From positions 1-56,704 of the forward strand of contig JANXNI010000059.1 in NCBI GenBank assembly GCA_025354165.1: DNA of 56,704 bases, written 5' to 3'. The notes beneath the pieces were generated by a model, which was not told the origin of the DNA, did no database searches, and worked only from the letters and a program-made list of their open reading frames with translations. The translations under genes and the position numbers were made by a program. The stretch's first letter is position 1. Each line of letters opens with the position of its first letter. This DNA is from Burkholderiales bacterium. GTDB taxonomy: Bacteria; Pseudomonadota; Gammaproteobacteria; Burkholderiales; Casimicrobiaceae. Of this stretch, positions 1-8,399 are shown in pieces.

Positions 1-2
1 AT

Positions 3-152
3 CAACTGACGCTGGTGAAAGCGTTCGTTTCGGGTGGGTCGGATGTGGGTTATCTCGTGGTCGTTGAGATTTACGATCAGCCGCGCCCCGGGGTGTTGGC
101 TGACGTGATTGAGGCTGTAGTTGCTGCGGAGCGTGTGGCTAAACAACGTTAG
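3..152 (+). CDS. C-terminal end of an unrecognised protein (partial)
   Basis: An open frame enters from the left edge and ends with TAG after 49 codons. The visible tail contains a hydrophobic stretch (GYLVVEIYDQPRPGVL) and ends in AERVAKQR. I do not recognise the family. Its last 14 bases overlap the 3' end of recJ on the other strand, a tail-to-tail arrangement. The frame is open from the first base and its codon choice is like that of its neighbours, so it is probably a real gene end, but this cannot be settled without sequence to the left. Confidence 0.4.
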   Translation, partial: QLTLVKAFVSGGSDVGYLVVVEIYDQPRPGVLADVIEAVVAAERVAKQR

Positions 153-1860
153 GCGTCACTGGCCACCAGCGCTCAATGATCAGCTCTAGCCGCTGATTGC
201 CCTGATATTCCGAAAGCGAAACTTTGTACGCTGCACGCATCGGTTGCGGCGGCGCATCGGTGCAGCCGAAACGAATCGCGTCGAAGATGCGGCCCTCGCG
301 CTTGAGCCGCAGCTTGGTGTGTTTGAGCGCGACGATGCGTGAATCGATCACCGTGAATTCGTCGTCAAACATGGGTGGCGGAAACGCTTGACCCCAGACA
401 TGTTGATGCAGCGCATGTGCGGTTTCGAAATCAAACTCTGTGAGCGCGAAACTGCCATCGCTTTCGACGCGTTGTTCAAGCTGATCGGGCGTTAGCAGCT
501 CGCTCGCGACACGCTCAAACTCACGCGCGAACGCTACAAAATTGACCTCGGCAATCGTGAGGCCAGCCGCCATCGCGTGGCCGCCAAATTTGCGCATGAG
601 CTCGGGCCTGCGCTTGGAAACGAGATCCAGCGCATCGCGCAAGTGAAAGCCGGGTATTGAGCGACCGGAGCCTTTCAGTTCGCCGTCATCACCGGGCGCA
701 AACACAATCGTTGGGCGATGATGCGCCTCACGCAAACGACCGGCGACGATACCGACGACGCCCTGATGCCACGTCGAATCGGTGACCACGATGCTCCTTT
801 GTTCGGGCGTGATCGTGGCCGTGATCAGTTGATCGGCCTCCTCACGCATGCCCGCTTCGATGCTCTTGCGTTCACGATTGAGTTGATCGAGCTCAGCGGC
901 GATCTCTGCGGCGCGCGCGGGGTCGTCCGTTGTCAGACACTCGATGCCCAGCGAAATGTCTTCGAGCCGCCCCGCCGCATTGATGCGCGGCCCGAGCATG
1001 AATCCGAGTTCGTAGGCGGTAGCCTTCTTCATGTCGCGCTTTGAGATTTCGAACAGCGCATTGATGCCGACGTTCGCGCGACCTTCGCGCATGCGGCGAA
1101 GCCCGGCCTCCACGAGTCGCCGGTTTACGCCATCAAGCGGTACCACGTCGGCCACGGTGCCCAGCGCAACGAGATCGAGCAGGCGATTGAGATCAGGCTG
1201 AGTGTCTTGGGTGTACACACCGCGCTCACGCAGCTTCGTGCGCAGCGCAAGCAACACGTAAAACATCACGCCAACGCCCGCAATCGCTTTGCTCGGAAAC
1301 GGGCAGCCAGGCTGGTTGGGGTTGACGATAGTGGGCGTGTCGGGCAGCGTATCGCCCGGCAGGTGGTGATCGGTTACCACCACGTCGACACCGAGAGCGC
1401 GCGCTGCCGCAACGCCATCGACGCTGGCGATTCCGTTATCGACCGTGACGATGACTTTAGGCGATTCTTTCGCCGCGAGCGCAACGATTTCTGGCGTCAA
1501 ACCGTAACCAAACTCAAAGCGGTTCGGCACGATGTAGCTGACTTCCGCTCCCATAGCACGCAGGCCGCGCAAGCCCACGGCACAAGCGGTTGCGCCGTCC
1601 GCATCGTAGTCGGCGACGATCAGGATGCGTTCGCGCTGTTCTATGGCTTGTATCAAACGCTCACTAACGGCATCAATGCCTTTGAGCAATGCGGGTGAAG
1701 GGAGCTGCGACAGCTTCCATTCGATGTCCGTTGGCTGCGCGATGCCCCGCGCAGCATAGAGGCGCGAGAAGAGGGGCGAGAAGCCGCTAGCTTCGAGCGT
1801 CTTGGACGTTAATTCGTTGAAGGTGCGGCGATGCAGCGCAACGGTTGTCGAGGTACTCAT
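139..1860 (-). CDS. recJ: Single-stranded-DNA-specific exonuclease RecJ
   Basis: RecJ degrades single-stranded DNA 5' to 3' in the cytoplasm during recombination and mismatch repair. The 573-residue product has the DHH-family signatures in order: DYDADG at about 84-89, VDNG at about 140-143, DHH at 164-166, then GTVADVVPL and GPRINAAGRL, followed by the DHHA1 region with GSGRSIPGFHLRDAL and GGHAMAAGL. The length is normal for the family. The ATG overlaps the stop of the upstream gene by four bases (ATGA), so the two are translationally coupled. The identification rests on multiple intact motifs. Confidence 0.97.
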   Translation of the reverse strand: MSTSTTVALHRRTFNELTSKTLEASGFSPLFSRLYAARGIAQPTDIEWKLSQLPSPALLKGIDAVSERLIQAIEQRERILIVADYDADGATACAVGLRGLRAMGAEVSYIVPNRFEFGYGLTPEIVALAAKESPKVIVTVDNGIASVDGVAAARALGVDVVVTDHHLPGDTLPDTPTIVNPNQPGCPFPSKAIAGVGVMFYVLLALRTKLRERGVYTQDTQPDLNRLLDLVALGTVADVVPLDGVNRRLVEAGLRRMREGRANVGINALFEISKRDMKKATAYELGFMLGPRINAAGRLEDISLGIECLTTDDPARAAEIAAELDQLNRERKSIEAGMREEADQLITATITPEQRSIVVTDSTWHQGVVGIVAGRLREAHHRPTIVFAPGDDGELKGSGRSIPGFHLRDALDLVSKRRPELMRKFGGHAMAAGLTIAEVNFVAFAREFERVASELLTPDQLEQRVESDGSFALTEFDFETAHALHQHVWGQAFPPPMFDDEFTVIDSRIVALKHTKLRLKREGRIFDAIRFGCTDAPPQPMRAAYKVSLSEYQGNQRLELIIERWWPVTPNVV

Positions 1861-2828
1861 CGGGATTGCTGCAACTGGGTGAGGACTTCCGCGAGTGTTG
1901 CTTTGCGCTTGAATAAGGACAGCAGGCGAGCAGTGATACCCGGCGGGGCGGTTGTCAGGCGCAGGCGTGGACGGCTATCACCTAGGATGATGGTTTGTGC
2001 AGACAAAATTTCTCTGGAGACGTTCGCCCACGTTGCTTGCCATGTGGCCAGATCACCTTCGCGCATCGCCTTGGCAAAACCGTGCTCGACAGTTAGGCCC
2101 CCTCTCCCTTGACGGGAGAGGGTTGGGGTGAGGGTGTCGGTTGAATGAGGGTGATTGTTAACTCCATCAACCCCCTTGCTCTCCGCCCTCTCCCGCAACG
2201 GAAGCGGCTGTAAGCCCCACAGCCAAACCAAATTAATCGGCAACAGCCCGCGTTCTTCCCGCGCACTATTCACCGGATGCGCATGCAGCAACATTTGCAA
2301 TTCATTCATCCAGCGCTCAATCAGCCGAGCGTCACGACCTCGCGGCAAATTCGGTCGCAGCAGCTCGCCGATGATCCAGTCCGGGCGTTCTGTGAGTACG
2401 TCAACCGACTGATTGCAAGTGACCAGCCATCGCGCTGCGTCAACGAATCGAAGCCGCACGCCGTCTTCACGCATATGCGCATCGGCCGCCTCGCAAAGCG
2501 CACGCGATTCATCGGCGGAAAGTGACAGCGTTGGCGGATCAACGGGCGTGAGATCGGCGAGGCCGAGTGCGGCATGAAGCGGCGTGGCGACGGCTACGCT
2601 AACGGCTTCGTCTCCAGCCTGAAGCGCATCCTGCGCTAGAGCAACGCCATCATGCAGATCACCGGCGTTGCTGGAAGCCTCACGCTCCGCATCGCTCCAT
2701 GAACCAGAATACTCAGCGACGGTCGCACCTTGCAACAACAACGCGATTTCCAATAACTCAGCCAGTCCTTCACACAACGCTTGGAGGGTAGCGCGATCCG
2801 GTGGCAATGATCCGGGAAGAAGCAGCAT
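1857..2828 (-). CDS. RecJ-linked conserved protein (COG4255/phosphoglycerate-mutase-like), with an in-frame repeat insertion
   Basis: This 323-residue protein is coupled to recJ by a four-base overlap. It resembles a conserved betaproteobacterial protein usually found upstream of recJ and often labelled phosphoglycerate-mutase-like; I cannot confirm an enzymatic role and see no alkaline-phosphatase-type metal motif. The N-terminus (MLLLPGSLPP) and the segment INLVWLWG look like family signatures. After WGLQPLP comes an unusual stretch of about 35 residues, including LTPTLSRQGRGG, encoded by a palindromic dispersed repeat (about 2098-2215). Normal-looking helical sequence then resumes. The insertion keeps the frame, so the protein may still be functional. 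Confidence 0.75.
   Translation of the reverse strand: MLLLPGSLPPDRATLQALCEGLAELLEIALLLQGATVAEYSGSWSDAEREASSNAGDLHDGVALAQDALQAGDEAVSVAVATPLHAALGLADLTPVDPPTLSLSADESRALCEAADAHMREDGVRLRFVDAARWLVTCNQSVDVLTERPDWIIGELLRPNLPRGRDARLIERWMNELQMLLHAHPVNSAREERGLLPINLVWLWGLQPLPLRERAESKGVDGVNNHPHSTDTLTPTLSRQGRGGLTVEHGFAKAMREGDLATWQATWANVSREILSAQTIILGDSRPRLRLTTAPPGITARLLSLFKRKATLAEVLTQLQQSR
2098..2215. repeat. Palindromic dispersed repeat inside a coding region
   Basis: The stretch holds CCCTCTCCC-TTGA-CGGGAGAGGG followed by TTGGGGTGAGGGTG, and a second, inverted CCCTCTCCCGCAACGG about 60 bases on. This matches the widespread proteobacterial repeat whose translation reads LTPTLSR or PHPNPLP. A second example lies at about 37195-37345, with a core closely matching CCCTCACCC(C/T)AACCCTCTCCC. 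Both are read through in frame by their host genes. Confidence 0.8.
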
Positions 2829-2878
2829 CGAAAGGGCTCTTTCTCACCCTGCAGCGATTGCGGAGTGATTTTTCTTGT

Positions 2879-3018
2879 CGTCATCCTCGGCTGGAGCCGG
2901 GGATCCAGATCGTGGCACGCGCTTGTGGTACTAGTCCGACATCGCCGTTGCGCCAACTGGATTCCCGCCTGCCGGAAAAGCAGCGAACACTGCGCTCGTC
3001 GACGAGGCGAGAATGACG
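2879..3018. repeat. Intergenic inverted-repeat element (GTCAT...ATGACG type)
   Basis: The 140-bp stretch begins CGTCATCCTCGGCTGGAG and ends CGAGGCGAGAATGACG. Inside, GGGGATCCAG on the left faces CTGGATTCCCGCCTG further right. This is the layout of a very common proteobacterial repeat that starts GTCATTCCCGCG and carries GAATCCAG/CTGGATTC. It fills the gap between the DUF349 gene and the recJ-linked gene. The match is imperfect, suggesting an old, decayed copy. Confidence 0.65.
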
Positions 3019-3055
3019 GCTAGTTGGGACGGGCCGCCATTCAGACACCTAATAA

Positions 3056-6000
3056 CTACGCCGCTCCCACCGCCTCAATCGCCCGTGTCAACCGCTCACG
3101 CTCGCCTAAGGTGATTTTCGCGCCGGTGGCGTTGAACGCGCCCAGCAGCGTGCGAATCGCCGTCATTTTGGCGTCCGGTGCTGTTGGCAATTGCCGACGC
3201 TCGGACAGCCAGCGCAACTGCTGCATGCGGCGTGCCGTAGCGATTTCTACCGGAGAATCGATACCGGAAATCAACTCGGCGTCGATGACCAATGCGCCCG
3301 CCGTTTTGTCGGCTGATTCCGTCGCGGGAATCTTTTCGAGTGCAGCCTTCATCGCACCAATCACGCTGCCGCGAGACAGCATAACAGCGTGCTTTTTCGC
3401 TGCACCAACGGCGTCTTCAAACTTGCGATCCAGATCGAACGCTTTGTCGCGATCCACGTACGGCGGTTCGCGCCATTGCACACGCGCTTTGGCCAATGCG
3501 GCTTCAATCGCTTTCGCGTCCTCACCGCTAGCCAGCGCCTTGACGGCGTCAATCGCGGCGTAGCGCAGCTTGATCGCTTCGGAGAACTGTGCCTTCATCG
3601 CGTCGCGCTCAGCGTCACGTGCCTTGAAAACGGCATCCGTATTTTTCTTGAATTCGTCCCACAGCTTTTGTTCGTCTTTGCGACGCAAATGCGGCAAGCC
3701 TTCTGGGCGCTCGGCGGCCCAGCGACGCTGGACGACAATTGCACGATCAGTGATCTCGCGTGACGGCGTTGCACTGGCCAACTCTTGCGCTTCTGCGATG
3801 AGTTTTTTGCGACGAGCGATTTCGGGTTCGCGCGCAGCATCAAGTGCGCCGTCGAGCTTGTGCAAGGCAACGTCGAATTTTTCGTCGAGCGCTTTCCACG
3901 CAGCGTTGGCAACGCCACCGCCTTTTTTCCACTGATCGAACATCGCGGATTTACGGCGCTCGATATCGACCCAGTCACGCGTCGCACCTTCTGCCAAAGG
4001 CGCAGCGGCTTCGTCAGCCAGCGCATGCAAAGTCTCGATGATTTTTTCGCGGCCTGAGGCGTTTTCGTTACGCGCTTTACGCAGCGTGTCAAAGTGCACC
4101 TTCGCGGGCGCGTAAGCTTCTTTGCAGACAGCGTTGAACTTGTCCCATTTGGGCTTCGGTGCGCCACCGTTTTTCTTGTCAAGCGCTTTCCACTCTTCCT
4201 GAATCGAGCGGATTTCTTTGGCCAGAGCGTCTGGCGGCAGCGGCGTGCCTTTCAGCGCTTCGGCACGTGCCATCAGGCCGTCGCGAGCCTGTCCGTCGCT
4301 CCATTTGAGCCAGCTCTCCAGACGTTTGACTTCGCCGTCGAGTTCGTTGAGCTTTTGCTCTTCGGGTTTGGGGAAACGCTTTGCTGTGAATTGCTGGAAA
4401 ATTTTCGTCGCCGCGTGGCGCGAGCCCCGCACGTCGCCTGCTGCAATTAACTCGGCGAGCTTGGTCAGCGCTTCGTTGGCTGCGGCGAGATCGGTCTCAT
4501 CGGCGCGCGCAGTGACGACGCGCTCAAGCTTCGGCGTTGCGGCCTTCTCCAACGCTTGCAGGCGCTTCTCGAAATGCTCGCGCGTTGTCGCGTCCGCTGT
4601 AGCGAGCCATGTGGCCCATTTGGCTTTCCATTCGGTGGTGGCGGCTTCGTAATCGGCGATCGCTTGTGCGTGGGCGGCCGCTGCCTTTGCGTGATCCGCA
4701 GCCGCAGCTTCAGTAGCGGCGGTTGTGGCGGGCGCCGCTTCGACGACGGCTTCAGGTGCGGTTGCCGATGCTTCGGCGACGGTTTCTTCGCTGGCGGTTG
4801 AAACGTCAGGTGCGAGGGCAGCGTCAACCATATCCGCAGCGATAGTTGCCGCTTCAGGAGCGACGGCTGCCGCTTCTGGTGCGGCAACTTCTGCGGCTAG
4901 CGTTGCGGGTTCGCTTGTGATCTCAACCGTCGATTCAATCGGTGCGTCTGCAATATGTTCGGCTACAGCCTGAGCCGGAGTATCCGCGGCTGTGGCTGAG
5001 GCAGTTTCAACCTGCGTCAATTCGGCGGCAACCGGTTCACTGCGTGCGGGCCGCGCTTTTTTGGCAGGCGAAACGCGTTCAGGCCGTGTTGGGCGCGCTG
5101 GAATGGACGCCAGCAGCGCCTCACCCGCTGCGTTGCGTTCACGCGCCTGCTGCTCGGCAGCAATCGACGCATGCACTTGCTGTAACTGCTGCGCAAGGCC
5201 AGCGTCGAGCACTGGCGAGCTCTGCGCCTGAGTGGCTTCAGTGGCAAGCGCGTCCAATTCTTCGGGGCTCATTTCACCGGCTTTTTTGCCTTTGAGCGAA
5301 AGCCCGGCTACCTGCATCGCGAGCGCTTCGTGCATGCGGCGCGAGACCGATTCGTTCTGCATCTTGCGCTGCAAACCTGCGAGCAGTGTGTCAAAGCGAA
5401 TTTTGCGCTCGCTATCAACGGTCAGCTTCGCCCACGCGCGCTGCGTATCGACCAGACGCGTCAACGGCACCTCGTCCGCCTCAGACCAGCCCTGCAATTG
5501 TGCGAGCAGTACGTCAGCTTCCTGCGACGCCTTGTCGTGCGTTTGCAGATACAACACGCGGTCGTGGCAGGCCTTGCCGATCCGCTTGTCGTGATCGCGC
5601 CAGTACAGGTGCAGCTTGTCGAGGAGCGCCACATCGCTGGTGGCGGTGATCGCGTCCATCTTGGAGCCGACGGGCGCACCGCTGGCGAGCCAACCGGTGA
5701 GGTCATTCGCGGCGACCTTGGCGGCGGTGGCTTTCCACGCGCTTGATGAATCCTCACGCACAGCGGCGGCGACCACGACCAGCGGCAAGTCGGCCTCGGG
5801 CGCGCTCGCTGCAACCAGCGCGCCCCAGCGGGCAGCAGCGGCGGCTTGAACGCCCGCATCCGGATCAGCCAGCGCGCCCTTAAGCGTCGCCACGCTGATC
5901 GTGCGGCCAAGCGCGGCCAAGCGAACGCGCATATCAACGTCGCTCGTTGCGAGGGTGTGGAGGGCGGGGTCTTCTGCTGCAAGGTCTGCAACAGCGGTCA

Positions 6001-6061
6001 GCCGTTCGTCGGCGTTCGAGCTCTGCCATTTTGGCGAGCCCGAGAAAAGCGATTTCAGCAC
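3056..6061 (-). CDS. Large DUF349 domain-containing protein
   Basis: The product is 1001 residues, starting at GTG. The N-terminal 250 residues look like short helical HEAT-like units (DVDMRVRLAALGR). Next is a low-complexity Ala/Glu/Thr-rich linker at about 330-500, then several DUF349 repeats in the C-terminal half, with recurring W..F.....A...R signatures such as KPKWDKFNAVCKEAY and QKLWDEFKKNTDAVF. DUF349 proteins are coiled, probably cytoplasmic and of unclear function. There is no signal peptide or membrane segment. It stands alone between an intergenic repeat and the helicase gene. Its many long opposite-strand frames are by-products of the GC-rich, alanine-rich sequence. Confidence 0.85.
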   Translation of the reverse strand: MLKSLFSGSPKWQSSNADERLTAVADLAAEDPALHTLATSDVDMRVRLAALGRTISVATLKGALADPDAGVQAAAAARWGALVAASAPEADLPLVVVAAAVREDSSSAWKATAAKVAANDLTGWLASGAPVGSKMDAITATSDVALLDKLHLYWRDHDKRIGKACHDRVLYLQTHDKASQEADVLLAQLQGWSEADEVPLTRLVDTQRAWAKLTVDSERKIRFDTLLAGLQRKMQNESVSRRMHEALAMQVAGLSLKGKKAGEMSPEELDALATEATQAQSSPVLDAGLAQQLQQVHASIAAEQQARERNAAGEALLASIPARPTRPERVSPAKKARPARSEPVAAELTQVETASATAADTPAQAVAEHIADAPIESTVEITSEPATLAAEVAAPEAAAVAPEAATIAADMVDAALAPDVSTASEETVAEASATAPEAVVEAAPATTAATEAAAADHAKAAAAHAQAIADYEAATTEWKAKWATWLATADATTREHFEKRLQALEKAATPKLERVVTARADETDLAAANEALTKLAELIAAGDVRGSRHAATKIFQQFTAKRFPKPEEQKLNELDGEVKRLESWLKWSDGQARDGLMARAEALKGTPLPPDALAKEIRSIQEEWKALDKKNGGAPKPKWDKFNAVCKEAYAPAKVHFDTLRKARNENASGREKIIETLHALADEAAAPLAEGATRDWVDIERRKSAMFDQWKKGGGVANAAWKALDEKFDVALHKLDGALDAAREPEIARRKKLIAEAQELASATPSREITDRAIVVQRRWAAERPEGLPHLRRKDEQKLWDEFKKNTDAVFKARDAERDAMKAQFSEAIKLRYAAIDAVKALASGEDAKAIEAALAKARVQWREPPYVDRDKAFDLDRKFEDAVGAAKKHAVMLSRGSVIGAMKAALEKIPATESADKTAGALVIDAELISGIDSPVEIATARRMQQLRWLSERRQLPTAPDAKMTAIRTLLGAFNATGAKITLGERERLTRAIEAVGAA

Positions 6062-6144
6062 AGTGATAATTCGTTCGTTGAGTCGAGCCGTGGATTTTAG
6101 GCGTGTTGGTCATTTGACGCGGCCCCATAGAATCCACAGGTGAT

Positions 6145-6288
6145 GGGCGCCTCTAAAAATTCATTTATAGGGATGCAGTGCAAGGCGTGCGGCGCGCAGC
6201 AACCGGAATGTATGTTGTGTGTACATGAGGATTGCGAGCACCGCACAACGCCGCAATGCGCCCTGGAAATGAATTTTTAGAGGCGACC
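6145..6288. mobile_element. 144-bp near-perfect palindromic element (MITE-like)
   Basis: The left end reads GGGCGCCTCTAAAAATTCAT and the right end, in reverse complement, GGTCGCCTCTAAAAATTCAT. The terminal 28 bases pair with about three mismatches, and the inner arms also match (GTGCGGCGCGCAGCAA against TGTGCGGTGCTCGCAA), so nearly the whole element can fold on itself. GGTGA occurs just outside both ends (6139-6143 and 6290-6294), as a target-site duplication would. No transposase lies inside, so any movement needs an enzyme encoded elsewhere. The right end touches the helicase start codon. Confidence 0.8.
6279..6283 (+). promoter_or_regulatory. Ribosome binding site supplied by the palindromic element
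   Basis: AGAGG lies seven bases before the GTG start of the helicase gene and is part of the terminal repeat of the 144-bp element. The identical sequence at the other end of the element shows that this site came with the element and was not native to the gene. Confidence 0.55.
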
Positions 6289-6290
6289 TG

Positions 6291-8255
6291 GTGAATTCTG
6301 ATCTTGCCCGCATCTTTGGCCCTGACGGTCAATTAGCCCAAGCCCACCCCAATTTCCGTTCGCGAACGCAGCAGGTCGAGATGGCGGAAGCCATTGCCGA
6401 GGCCATTGCCGACAACGCGCAGCTCATTGCCGAAGCGGGCACCGGCACTGGAAAAACCTTCGCCTATCTGGTTCCGGCGCTGCTCTCTGGCGGCAAGGTG
6501 ATCATCGCGACAGGCACCAAAACGTTGCAGGATCAGTTGTTTGACCGTGACCTGCCCCGCGTTAGAGCCGCGTTGCAAATTCCGGTGGAGACGGCGCTGC
6601 TCAAGGGCCGCAGCAACTATGTCTGTCACTATCACCTGAACCGGACGCGCAGCGAAGGGCGATTTACGGCGCGCGAACACATCGCCCACGTTCAGCGGGT
6701 CGCCGCGTTCGCCGAGCGCAGCCTGACCGGAGATCGCGCCGATTGCGAGACGGTGCCGGAAGGCTCGCCGGTGTGGCCATTGGTCACTTCAACGCGTGAA
6801 AACTGTCTCGGCAGCGACTGCGCGCATTACAAAGAATGTTTTGTCATGAAGGCGCGGCGTGACGCGCTGACCGCCGACATCGTGGTGGTCAATCATCACC
6901 TGTTGTTCGCGGACATCGCGCTTAAAGACGATGGCTTGGGCGAACTTCTACCGGCCTGCAACACCGTTATCATCGACGAAGCGCACCGCGCGCCCGACGT
7001 TGCCACGGTGTTTTTCGGCGAATCGACCAGCATGTTGCAGCTCACCGAGCTTGCGCGCGACGCCGAGCTGGAGCAACGCAGGAAGGCAAGCGACGCACCT
7101 GATCTGCTTGCCGCCGCGCAAGCCGTGGGGATGGCCGCGAGGGCCGTACGCCTCGGCTTTGACGCGGGCACGGGCAAGCATTTGCGGGTTGACGCGCTGG
7201 CGCGGCGTGAATTTGTCGATGCGCTGGATCGGTTGGTGGAGGACAGCAGCACGCTGGCCGACGAAATCGAGCGATATGAAGATCGCTCTGAGGAAATGCC
7301 GGGGCTCAAGGCGCGCGCCACTGCGGTCGCGGGGCGGCTTTCTGATTGGCGCGACGACACGCGCGGCGACCTGATTCGCTGGGCCGATGTGTCTGCGGGT
7401 GGCTGGCAGCTTCACGCCACGCCGCTGTCCGTCGCCGAAGTCTTCAAAAAGCAGACGGAATCGTCGGCGCGCAGCTGGATATTCACCAGCGCGACGCTCT
7501 CGGCGGCTGGCGATTTCTCGCTATTCGCGCGACAGCTCGGCCTCGACGCCACGAAATCAAAATCGTGGGCGAGTCCGTTTGACTATGCCACCGCAGGGCG
7601 CACCTACGTTCCGCGCAACTTGCCGCCGCCGAATTCACCAGAACACACCAAAGCGGTGATCGCCGAGGCACTGGAACTGGTGACACTTTCTGGCGGGCGC
7701 GCCTTTCTGCTGTTCACCAGCTTGCGCGCATTGCGTCAATGCGCGGAAGTGTTTCCGAATTTGCTCAAAGAGCGCGACCTCGACTTCCCGGTGCTCACGC
7801 AAAACGAAGCGCCAAAAGGCGAGCTGCTGCGCCGTTTCCGCGAGCTGGGAAACGCCGTTTTGATTGGCTCGCAGAGCTTTTGGGAAGGCGTTGACGTTGC
7901 TGGCGACGCGCTGTCGCTCGTGGTGATCGACAAGCTCCCGTTCGCGCCGCCGGACGACCCGGTGCTCGCTGCGCGCATGAAACATCTCGAAGAAGCAGGC
8001 GGCAGCCCGTTCATGGACTGGCAAATTCCGCAGGCGGCGATTTCGCTGAAGCAGGGTGCGGGCAGGTTGATTCGGTCTGAAACTGATCGCGGTGTGCTCG
8101 CGATTTGCGATGATCGATTGGTGACCAAGGGCTATGGACGAATCTTGCGAGCGAGCTTGCCGCCGATGCCGTTTACACGTGAACGCGCCGATGTGGCGGC
8201 GTTTTTTGAGACGCAGCGCGAATGGCGAAAAAATGATTTCGCGGCAGCGGATTAG
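6291..8255 (+). CDS. ATP-dependent Fe-S DNA helicase, DinG/YoaA family
   Basis: This is a superfamily 2 helicase that unwinds DNA 5' to 3' during damage repair. Over 654 residues it shows Walker A EAGTGTGKT (48-56), a four-cysteine iron-sulfur cluster at C112, C172, C177 and C183, DEAH at 229-232, the late motifs GSQSFWEGVDVAGD and DKLPFAPPDDP, and QGAGRLIRSETDRG near the C-terminus. The GTG start gives the usual family N-terminus (DLARIFGPDGQLAQA). The start codon falls in the putative target duplication of the upstream palindromic element, which also provides its Shine-Dalgarno. It converges on bamD. YoaA rather than DinG proper seems likelier from length, but the two are hard to separate by eye. 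Confidence 0.95.
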   Translation: MNSDLARIFGPDGQLAQAHPNFRSRTQQVEMAEAIAEAIADNAQLIAEAGTGTGKTFAYLVPALLSGGKVIIATGTKTLQDQLFDRDLPRVRAALQIPVETALLKGRSNYVCHYHLNRTRSEGRFTAREHIAHVQRVAAFAERSLTGDRADCETVPEGSPVWPLVTSTRENCLGSDCAHYKECFVMKARRDALTADIVVVNHHLLFADIALKDDGLGELLPACNTVIIDEAHRAPDVATVFFGESTSMLQLTELARDAELEQRRKASDAPDLLAAAQAVGMAARAVRLGFDAGTGKHLRVDALARREFVDALDRLVEDSSTLADEIERYEDRSEEMPGLKARATAVAGRLSDWRDDTRGDLIRWADVSAGGWQLHATPLSVAEVFKKQTESSARSWIFTSATLSAAGDFSLFARQLGLDATKSKSWASPFDYATAGRTYVPRNLPPPNSPEHTKAVIAEALELVTLSGGRAFLLFTSLRALRQCAEVFPNLLKERDLDFPVLTQNEAPKGELLRRFRELGNAVLIGSQSFWEGVDVAGDALSLVVIDKLPFAPPDDPVLAARMKHLEEAGGSPFMDWQIPQAAISLKQGAGRLIRSETDRGVLAICDDRLVTKGYGRILRASLPPMPFTRERADVAAFFETQREWRKNDFAAAD

Positions 8256-8268
8256 AGCGATTTATTAG

Positions 8269-8384
8269 CGACTCTAGGTTGAAACGACCGCTACACGGGG
8301 GCTACAAGCACGTTATGTGAGAAGTCGACAAATAGCATTTATTCGCGCTAGCCCCAGTGTCGCGGCGATTTCAGCGAAAAGCTG
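8269..8384. repeat. 116-bp gene-end palindrome, copy A
   Basis: The right end reads GAAAAGCTG; in reverse complement it starts CAGCTTTTCGCTGAAATCGC. The left arm keeps TTGAAACGACCGCTACACGG but has lost the terminal CAGCTTTT. GGGGGCTA on the left faces TAGCCCC on the right. It lies 13 bases after the helicase stop and 15 bases from the bamD stop, between convergent genes. Confidence 0.75.
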
Positions 8385-8399
8385 CTTCGCCGGGCTGAG

